In this document: positions 54,372 through 62,400 of the stretch, one piece after another | Layout of the letters: each line of letters opens with the position of its first letter | Numbering within the stretch: the stretch's first letter is position 1 | DNA from: Comamonas sp009360615 | GTDB lineage: Bacteria > Pseudomonadota > Gammaproteobacteria > Burkholderiales > Burkholderiaceae_C | Length of the DNA: 64,000 nt | Assembly: GCF_035784015.1 (NCBI RefSeq) | Contig: NZ_JALKOW010000002.1 | Reading direction: 5' to 3' (one strand) | Notes under the pieces: generated by a model | What the model was told of the DNA's origin: nothing | Database searches by the model: none | The model's input: the letters and a program-made list of their open reading frames with translations, nothing else | Translations under genes and position numbers: made by a program

Positions 54372-55988
54372 ATGCAACACGACAAGATTCTTATTCTGGA
54401 CTTCGGCTCCCAGGTCACGCAGTTGATTGCCCGCCGCGTGCGCGAAGCCAATGTCTACTGCGAAGTCCACCCCTGCGATGTGAGCAGCGACTGGGTTCGT
54501 GAATTTGCCGCTGACGGCAAGCTCAAGGGCATCATCCTGTCGGGCAGCCATGCCTCCGTCTACGAGGTGGATGACCGCGCTCCCGACGCCGTGTTCGAGC
54601 TGAACCTGCCCGTGCTGGGTATTTGCTACGGCATGCAGACCATGGCGACCCAGCTGGGCGGCAAGGTCGAAGGCTCCAGCACCCGTGAATTCGGTTACGC
54701 CGAAGTGCGCGCCCATGGCCACACCAAGCTGCTGCAAGGCATCGAAGACTTCGCCACGGCCGAAGGCCATGGCATGCTCAAGGTCTGGATGAGCCACGGC
54801 GACAAGGTCACCGAACTGCCTCCCGGCTTCAAGGTCATGGCCTCCACGCCCTCCTGCCCCATCGCCGGCATGGCCGACGAGGCACGCCGCTACTACGCCG
54901 TGCAGTTCCATCCCGAAGTCACGCACACCGTGCAGGGTCAGGCACTGCTCAACCGCTTTGTGCTCGATATCTGCGGCACAAAGGCAGACTGGATCATGGG
55001 CGACTACATCGAAGAAGCCGTCGCCAAGATCCGCGAACAGGTGGGCGACGAGGAAGTGATCCTCGGCCTGTCCGGCGGCGTGGACTCCTCCGTGGCTGCC
55101 GCCCTGATTCACCGCGCCATCGGCGACCAGCTGACCTGCGTGTTCGTCGATCACGGCCTGCTGCGCCTGAACGAAGGCGATATGGTCATGGACATGTTCG
55201 AAGGCAAGCTGCACGCCAAGGTGGTGCGCGTCGATGCCTCCGAGCTGTTCCTGGGCGAGCTGGCCGGCGTGTCCGAGCCCGAGCAAAAGCGCAAGATCAT
55301 CGGTCGCCTGTTCGTCGATGTCTTCAAGGCCGAAGCCGAGAAGCTCAAGGCGGCCAACGCAGGCTCCAAGGGTGCCACCTTCCTGGCCCAGGGCACCATC
55401 TATCCCGACGTGATCGAGTCGGGCGGCGCCAAGAGCAAGAAAGCCGTCACCATCAAGAGCCACCACAACGTCGGCGGTCTGCCCGAGCAACTGGGTCTGA
55501 AGCTGCTGGAACCCCTGCGCGACCTGTTCAAGGACGAGGTGCGCGAACTGGGCGTGGCCCTGGGTCTGCCTCGCGGCATGGTCTACCGCCACCCCTTCCC
55601 CGGCCCCGGCCTGGGCGTTCGCATTCTGGGAGAGGTGAAAAAGGAATATGCCGACCTCCTGCGCCGCGCCGACGCCATCTTCATCGAAGAGCTCAACAAC
55701 TGGATCGACGAAAAGACCGGCAAGAGCTGGTACGACCTGACCAGCCAGGCCTTTACCGTGTTCCTGCCTGTCAAGAGCGTAGGCGTGATGGGCGATGGCC
55801 GCACCTATGACTACGTCGTGGCACTGCGCGCGGTGGTCACCAGCGACTTCATGACTGCCGACTGGGCCGAGCTGCCCTACGGCCTGCTCAAGAAGGCATC
55901 CGGCCGGATCATCAATGAAGTGCGCGGCATCAACCGCGTCACCTACGACGTGAGCACCAAGCCACCAGCAACCATCGAGTGGGAATAA
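54372..55988 (+). CDS. guaA: GMP synthase (glutamine-hydrolysing)
   Basis: 538 residues from the ATG at 54372 (MQHDKILILDFGSQVTQLIA). Glutamine amidotransferase domain with catalytic C85 (LGICYGMQ), H180 and E182 (VQFHPEV); ATP pyrophosphatase P-loop SGGVDSS (234-240); dimerisation domain with HPFPGPGLGVR. It makes GMP from XMP. The 3' end (TIEWE) is intact and is a known genomic-island insertion site; an integrase remnant follows. Confidence 0.97.
   Translation: MQHDKILILDFGSQVTQLIARRVREANVYCEVHPCDVSSDWVREFAADGKLKGIILSGSHASVYEVDDRAPDAVFELNLPVLGICYGMQTMATQLGGKVEGSSTREFGYAEVRAHGHTKLLQGIEDFATAEGHGMLKVWMSHGDKVTELPPGFKVMASTPSCPIAGMADEARRYYAVQFHPEVTHTVQGQALLNRFVLDICGTKADWIMGDYIEEAVAKIREQVGDEEVILGLSGGVDSSVAAALIHRAIGDQLTCVFVDHGLLRLNEGDMVMDMFEGKLHAKVVRVDASELFLGELAGVSEPEQKRKIIGRLFVDVFKAEAEKLKAANAGSKGATFLAQGTIYPDVIESGGAKSKKAVTIKSHHNVGGLPEQLGLKLLEPLRDLFKDEVRELGVALGLPRGMVYRHPFPGPGLGVRILGEVKKEYADLLRRADAIFIEELNNWIDEKTGKSWYDLTSQAFTVFLPVKSVGVMGDGRTYDYVVALRAVVTSDFMTADWAELPYGLLKKASGRIINEVRGINRVTYDVSTKPPATIEWE
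55971..55988 (+). other. Putative attachment site at the guaA 3' end
   Basis: The last 18 bp of guaA encode the conserved TIEWE end. Islands that use guaA-targeting tyrosine integrases insert here and restore the gene end, so a duplicated copy would be expected beyond the right edge. I see no second copy in the window. Supported indirectly by the integrase remnant at 56199. Confidence 0.4.
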
Positions 55989-55997
55989 TCCACAGTG

Positions 55998-56027
55998 AAT
56001 CCAAGACGCCGTGCTGCGTCTTGGATT
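55998..56027. terminator. Stem-loop after guaA
   Basis: Perfect 12-bp stem AATCCAAGACGC/GCGTCTTGGATT with a 6-nt loop. The downstream T-run is short (TTTCCC), so it is a moderate terminator candidate. Confidence 0.55.
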
Positions 56028-56198
56028 TCCCATGATTCTTTGAAACTCAAGGATTTACGTGTTTTTCGCAAGCCTATAAGGTGCAACGGGAACCACATTT
56101 TTCGGCACATTTGACGGTCAATCCTTGATTTTCCGAGGCGCTGCATCCTTTACCGACATGCGTTGTGGCGGTAAAGCTCTTCAAGCAAGACGCCCATA

Positions 56199-56490
56199 CT
56201 CACAGACACGGAACTGGGCAAACTACGCTCTGGAGACAAGGCATTCAAAATTGCCGCCAGAGACCGCCTGCACGCCCCGCCCCCCTGCGGGAACCAGACC
56301 GTGCCGATACGACTACCGCCCCAATGGTGGACGTGAAACGCTGGCCATTGGCCGCCAAGACGAATCTCTCGGCGCCAAGTCCACTCCCGAGCCAAGCGAA
56401 CTTGGGTTCGGTCTGTCCATTTCCCTTGCAGAAGCCAGAGCACTGCCGGCCATAGCGAGACGCAGTGTCGAAGTCAGAGAGCCGCCGCCC
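56199..56490 (+). pseudogene. Frameshifted N-terminus of a tyrosine integrase
   Basis: The frame from 56199 reads LTDTELGKLRSGDKAFKIA then ARDRLHA; after the C-run at 56280-56285 the reading continues one frame over as GTRPCRYDYRPNGGRETLAIG and, further on, SISLAEARALPAIARRSVEV. This matches the arm-type DNA-binding (DUF4102) end of P4-like integrases in order and spacing. The catalytic R...HxxR...Y domain is absent downstream. It is therefore a truncated, frameshifted relic in the same direction as guaA, 210 bp after its end. An inverted repeat TCAAGGATT/AATCCTTGA (56047, 56120) precedes it. Confidence 0.65.
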
Positions 56491-57069
56491 AGAAGAACGC
56501 TGAGAAGCAGCAGACGCACAGACTTTCTCAAGCTAGGCTGAGCACTATTGCGCCGACAGAGCAGACCCAACAGCAGTACTGGAACGGGAGCATTGCAGTC
56601 GTCCGCACTGTGCGCCCTGCCCCCCCCATTAGCCGCATTCCGGCTATGAGCCTCCTGAGAATCAACACCCAGATCGTGCTGGGTGCGTCGCGATCGCTCT
56701 CCGCAGGACAAACGCAATGCTGGCGATCAGAGCATCAATAACCGGAGGGCACTCCAAGCTCGAGTCGACCGCTTGGTGCCTCTGCATCCAGGTTGAGGAT
56801 GCACTGGCAACTTGTACCAGCACGAACGGCAACTCCCGGCTTGGAGGAGCCCTCCGGACCGCTTGCAGATAACGTCTTCAGCCCGATAGTGATGCGACCA
56901 GGAATTGCGAATCACTGCCTATTCGATTCCTGCGGATTTCGATGCCAGACGCTCCCGTGAATCCGGATCGTCTGTACAACAGCATCACAAAAAAGTTTCT
57001 TTTTTTTTCATGAGTAGTAAAATTTAACAATTATTTGCAGAGCTATATGTGCGTCATACCTGCGCAAAC
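56491..57069. other. Gene-poor island DNA with an AT-rich end
   Basis: I see no coding frame I would support in these 579 bp. The last about 65 bp (from 56985) are strongly AT-rich, with A- and T-runs, and probably hold the cysC promoter. The rest could be scrambled integrase remains. Confidence 0.45.
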
Positions 57070-57669
57070 ATGGCTGATCTCATGTCTTCGTCATCCAGCC
57101 CTATCCAGATTTCGGCTCTGCCATACAGCATGTTCAAGCCGTCGACCATCTGGCTAACGGGGCTCAGCGGAGCAGGGAAATCTACGCTAGGCAAGGCCCT
57201 TGCCTCCTCACTAAAACACCAGGGCATTCCCTGCTGTTCGCTTGACGGCGATGAACTTCGCCATGGATTGAACAAAGACCTGGGGTTTTCAGAAGCTGAC
57301 CGGCGAGAAAACATCCGACGAGTGGCCGAAGTGGCTCGGCTGATGAACCATGCAGGTTTGGTGGTAGTCGCGTCCTTTATATCGCCGTACCGGGCGGACC
57401 GCGAGAACGCCAGAAACATCATCGGTCCCTCAGCCTTCCATGAGGTCTACCTGAGCACCTCCCTGGAGGTATGTGAAGCCCGCGATCCCAAGAAACTGTA
57501 TGCCCGTGCGCGTGCAGGCGAGATAGCCTATTTCACGGGACTTTCCGCACCCTACGAGCCGCCGCTTCAGGCGCAACTGACGCTAGACACTGCACATCTG
57601 GGTCTGTCGCAGTGCATTGACACGCTCTGCGAGTTCGCCAGCAGATGCATCGCGACGCCCGATCCCTAG
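57070..57669 (+). CDS. cysC: Adenylylsulfate kinase (APS kinase)
   Basis: 199 residues from the ATG at 57070; starts at 57049 (GTG) and 57130 are possible, and no ribosome site decides. Walker A GLSGAGKST (31-39), SLDGDELRHGLNKDLGFS (APS-binding), and the lid region RENIRRVAEVARLM are typical of CysC. It makes PAPS, the sulfate donor. No cysD/cysN (ATP sulfurylase) or sulfotransferase is adjacent; the next genes encode two-partner secretion. It may serve a sulfation step elsewhere on the island (inference). Confidence 0.88.
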   Translation: MADLMSSSSSPIQISALPYSMFKPSTIWLTGLSGAGKSTLGKALASSLKHQGIPCCSLDGDELRHGLNKDLGFSEADRRENIRRVAEVARLMNHAGLVVVASFISPYRADRENARNIIGPSAFHEVYLSTSLEVCEARDPKKLYARARAGEIAYFTGLSAPYEPPLQAQLTLDTAHLGLSQCIDTLCEFASRCIATPDP

Positions 57670-57745
57670 CGCCAGCGACCTCCAATCGATTGCGTTAGTT
57701 TCGACCAGATGCCGCAAGCGGTAGGCTGGGCTGATAGGAAAAAAA

Positions 57746-59407
57746 TTGAAAATACAACTCGCCCCGATAGCTGTTCTCGTTCTTTGCAGCAGCGCAATGG
57801 CAGCCGACTTTCCTGGTGCAGGCAGCCAACTACAGCAGGTTCCGCCTGCCCCGGCTCCCAAGCCCATCCCACCACAAATACGGATCGAGAAAGGCGCTCC
57901 CGTTGCGCAGCCTACAGAGGACAAGACCCGAATCACCGTCGAAAAGTTGCGAGTGATCGGCTCCACTGTGGTGCCTGAAGCCGAACTGATTGGGGCGAGC
58001 GGTTTTGTCTCAGGTAGTGATGTCACATTGACCGAGTTGCGGGGGATGGCGGCAAGGGTTGCAGCGCACCTTCAGCAACGTGGCTACTTTCTGGCTCAGG
58101 CCTATCTGCCAGCGCAAGAAAGCGAAGATGGAAGCATCACCATCGCGGTGCTGCTGGGTCAATATGGTCAGGTGACGCTGAATAACCAAAGCCCCGTCTC
58201 CGATACCCTGATCCATCAGATTGCGGATGGCCTCAGCGGCCAGCCTATCACGGCATCTACGCTGGAGCGCAAGCTGTTGCTGCTGTCCGACCTGCCGGGC
58301 AGCCAAGTCAGCTCTACCCTGGCGCCTGGTGCATCCGCCGGATACTCGGATCTGCTGATTGATGTAAAGCCTGGAGCACGCATCAGTGGCAGTGTCGATG
58401 CGGACAACACAGGCAATCGTTATACCGGGCGTAATCGTGTTGGTGCCACGGTCAACATTGCCGAACTTGCCGGTTGGGGAGATGTCGCCAGTGTGCGCGC
58501 CTTCACCTCGGCAGAAGGACTGAACTACGGGCGATTGGCCTATCAACTCCAGGTGGGTGAAGCGAAGATCGGTGCTGCCTACGCCAGTATGGACTATCGC
58601 CTTCGCAAGGATTTTGCGGCCCTGGATGCCAGCGGCAAGGCCAAGATTGCGAGTCTGTACGGCAGTTATCCATTGATTCGTTCGCGTAGCGGCAACCTGT
58701 TTGTTCAACTGGGTTACGACAACAAGAAATTCAGCGACAGCGTCAACGCAACCGGCTCAGTTACCAAAAAGAACATCGATGCCTGGATGCTCAATTTCAA
58801 TGGCGATCTGCGTGACCAGCTCGGGGGCGGCGGCATCAATGCATTCGCATTGGGGTGGACCTACGGCAAGGTGGATATTCGCTCTCCACTATCGCGCCAG
58901 ATTGACGAGTTGGGTGTGCAGACCCAGGGCGGCTTCAACAAACTCAGCCTTTCGCTCAGCCGGTTGCAGAGTCTGAGCAGCAACACGATGTTGTATGCAG
59001 CATTGAATGCGCAATGGGCATCAAAGAACCTGGATATCTCCGAAAAGATGGGCTTGGGCGGCGTCGGCGGGGTGCGCGCCTATCCGGGTGGCGAGGCCTA
59101 TGGTGACGCCGGCTACCAGTTCACGCTGGAGCTTCGCCATCAATTGAGAACGCCTGAATTCCTGCCTGCCGGACAGTTCCAACTGGTCGGTTTCGTCGAT
59201 ACAGGAACTGTCAAGCTCAACCGTCACCCATGGACTGGTGGCGATAACCACCGCACCTTGAGTGGCGCAGGCATTGGCGCCAACTGGAGCGGGAGCAATG
59301 GGCTGGTGCTCAAGCTGTCCTACGCACACAAGCTGGGCACTGAAAAAGCCACTTCCGTGCCTGACGCATCAAGCCGTGTCTGGTTGCAGGCTGTCAAATA
59401 CTTCTGA
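57746..59407 (+). CDS. Two-partner secretion outer-membrane transporter (TpsB, ShlB/FhaC family)
   Basis: 553 residues starting with TTG at 57746, preceded by AGGA at 8 nt; no better in-frame ATG lies before the signal peptide (MKIQLAPIAVLVLCSSAMA). POTRA domain(s) at about 60-200 (ITVEKLRVIGSTVVPEAEL, then GYFLAQAYLPAQESEDG), then a 16-strand barrel with the family motif VRAYPGGEAYGDAG near 445 and a C-terminal Phe. It should move the following TpsA protein across the outer membrane. TpsA begins 56 bp later. Confidence 0.9.
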   Translation: MKIQLAPIAVLVLCSSAMAADFPGAGSQLQQVPPAPAPKPIPPQIRIEKGAPVAQPTEDKTRITVEKLRVIGSTVVPEAELIGASGFVSGSDVTLTELRGMAARVAAHLQQRGYFLAQAYLPAQESEDGSITIAVLLGQYGQVTLNNQSPVSDTLIHQIADGLSGQPITASTLERKLLLLSDLPGSQVSSTLAPGASAGYSDLLIDVKPGARISGSVDADNTGNRYTGRNRVGATVNIAELAGWGDVASVRAFTSAEGLNYGRLAYQLQVGEAKIGAAYASMDYRLRKDFAALDASGKAKIASLYGSYPLIRSRSGNLFVQLGYDNKKFSDSVNATGSVTKKNIDAWMLNFNGDLRDQLGGGGINAFALGWTYGKVDIRSPLSRQIDELGVQTQGGFNKLSLSLSRLQSLSSNTMLYAALNAQWASKNLDISEKMGLGGVGGVRAYPGGEAYGDAGYQFTLELRHQLRTPEFLPAGQFQLVGFVDTGTVKLNRHPWTGGDNHRTLSGAGIGANWSGSNGLVLKLSYAHKLGTEKATSVPDASSRVWLQAVKYF

Positions 59408-59463
59408 CCCGAGCGGGCGTGTAGTCGCCACCAAGAGCAATTATCTGAATACCGGAGACCGAC

Positions 59464-62400
59464 ATGAACCACATCTACCGCTCAGTATGGAACGCGCATA
59501 CCAATACCTTCACTGCGGTGCCGGAGCACAGCAAGAGCGCGGGTAAGGCCTCCATGCCGGGGCGTAGCGGCGGCAGCCTTCAACCCCCCTGGTTTGCTAT
59601 GACGTTGATCGCAGCGTCGCTGATGTTCATCGGTATGCCTGCGATTGCTGCACCTGCGGGAGGTGAGGTCGTCGCCGGACAGGCAACGGTTCAACAGACT
59701 CCAGGATCAACCGTTATCCAGCAAGGCAGTCAGAACGCTGTGATTAACTGGAACAAGTTCAATATCGGTCGCGGCGAGTCGGTGGCTTTCCAGCAGCCCA
59801 ATACCAGCTCCGTGGCCTTGAATCGGGTGCTGGGCACCGAGGGGTCGAGCATCCTCGGCAACCTGTCGGCCAATGGCAAGGTGTTCATCGTCAACCCCAA
59901 CGGTATCTTGTTTGGCCAGGGCGCTTCCGTCAATACGGCCGGTTTGGTCGCCTCGACACTCGATATTTCCAACCGCGATTTCATGTCGGGCAAGTACCAG
60001 TTCAGCGGCAACGGTACGGGCAAGGTCTTGAACCAGGGCAGCATCAGCGCTCCGGGGGGATATGTGGCCTTGTTGGGCGCCCATGTGTCGAACGAGGGAA
60101 CGATACAGGCACGCCTGGGCTCCGTTGCACTGGCGGCCGGCAATGCCATCACGCTAGACGTGGCGGGCGACGGCTTGCTCCATGTGGCGATCAACGAGGG
60201 TGCCGTCGGTGCGCTGGTCAAGAACGGTGGTCTGATCAAGGCCGACGGCGGCAGCGTACTGCTGAGTGCGCAGGCGGCGGGCGACCTGCTCAAGACGGTA
60301 GTCAACAACACGGGCATCATCGAGGCCCATAGCATTGATACACGCAGCGGCACGATCAAGCTGTTGGGTGACATGCAAAGTGGCACGGTCAACGCCGCCG
60401 GCACCCTGGACGCCAGTGCACCCACGGGTGGCCACGGCGGCTTTATCGATACTTCGGCCGCTCACGTGAAGATCGATGACGCGCTGAAAGTCACGACGGC
60501 GGCGGCCAAGGGCCTTGCTGGCACCTGGCTGATCGATCCAACCGACTACAACATTGCTGCGTCCGGTGGCGACCAGACGGGCGCCTTCTTTACGAATGCG
60601 CTCAAATCGAGCAATGTTCATATCCAGAGCGTGTCGGGCGGCAGCGGCACGCAAGGCAACATCAACGTCAACGATACGATCTCATGGTCGGCCAACAAGC
60701 TGACCCTGACCGCGCAAAACAATATCAACATCAACAAGTCGATGCGCGGTACTGGCTCGGCCAGCCTGGCGCTCGAATATGGGCAGAGCAACGTCGCAGC
60801 AGGCAATGCCAGTACCTATAACATCGCCTCTTCCGTCGCTGTGGATCTGCCGTCCGGGAACAATTTCAGTACCAAACTGGGCAGCGACGGTGTCACCAAC
60901 ACCTATCAGGTGATCAATAGCTTGGGCGCATTCAATAGCGCCACCGGAGCCGACCTGCAGGGTATGCAAGCTAACCTGTCCGGTAAGTACGTCTTGGGCA
61001 GCAATATTGATGCCCGTCCAACAGGTAGTTGGAACAGCGGCAAGGGTTTCATGCCGATCGGCAGTGCGGGATCGGCCTTCACCGGCACCCTGGACGGATT
61101 GGGCCATGAAATCGTCGGTTTGACGATCAATCGGCCGGATGTGGATGTCGGCCTGTTCGGGAACATCGGTGCCGGCGGCGTTGTACGCAACCTGGGCTTG
61201 AGCAGCCTCAGCGTTTCTGGTTCGCAAGCGAACTACGGCAGTACCTATGCCAGCATTGGCGCGCTGGCTGCCGTCAATAATGGCAAAGTCGCTAATGTTT
61301 ATAGCAACGGCGCCGTGAGTGGCTCCGGCTACGTCAATCTGGGTGGCCTAGTCGGCACTAATGCAGGAACGATCATCAATAGCCGCGTTTCTGGTACGGT
61401 TGGAGCGGGCGGCTATGGCGCAGCAGGCGGCTTTGTGGGCCTCAATACTGAGGGCGGCTTGATCAAGAGCAGTTCCAGTTCCGCCACTACAAGCTCCACG
61501 CACTACGTCGCGGCCGGCCTGGTTGTCACCAATTCGGGCACGATCACCGATAGCTATGCAACGGGCACTGTTAACGCAGGCGGCAACTATGGCGGCGGCC
61601 TCGTCAGTATTAATAATGCCACGATTAGCAATAGCTATGCGACAGGCGCGATGAACGGCACAGGCAGTGCTGGCGGCTTGGTTGGTATCAATAACAGCCC
61701 CAGCGCGACCATCACCAATAGCTACGCGACAGGCAAGGTGACTTCCACCGGCGGCTATGTCGGCGGCCTGGTGGGGCTGTTGCGCGGCAGCTTGAGCAAC
61801 AGCTATGCGACGGGTGATGTGCAGACCACCTCGCTGGCAGGTGGGATCGTCGGCTATAACGTGGGCGGCACCATCACTAATGTGTATACCACTGGCAAGG
61901 TCACGGGCGGCGGTGCCAGCGTCGGTGCCATCGTCGGTGAGCACAATTCCGGCTCCGTCAACCGCGCCTATTTTGACAGCACGATTAACTCTGGTCTGAA
62001 TGGCGTCGGTCAAAGCTTCAATGGCGCTACCTCGAACGCCCAAGGACTGAGCACGGCTCAGATGCTGGTATCGAGTAATTATGTAGGGTTCAATTTCACG
62101 ACCACGGGCGGCGCCACAGGCAACAACTGGGTGGCGGTGAGTGCCGACGGCACGCTCAATGGAGGTGCCGGCACGCGTCCGATGCTGGCATCCGAATGGT
62201 CGACGAACATCAACTCGGCGCACCAGTTGCAACTGATGACGATGAATCAATCGGCCAACTACACCCTGGGCAGCAGCTTCAGCGCTGCCACGACGGCGGC
62301 CAATGGTAAGGATATCTGGGGCACCACAGGCTTCATTCCCGTCGGCACGGTGGCTTCGGCCTTCACGGGCAGCCTCGATGGGGCCGGGCATATTATTTCC

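Noticed and set aside
54228..56033. 601-codon open frame on the minus strand
   Set aside because: Antisense to guaA and the toxin gene.
56125..56541. A 138-codon frame after guaA as an intact novel gene
   Set aside because: Its recognisable half is the second part of an integrase N-terminus; the first part lies in another frame, so the frame is a relic.
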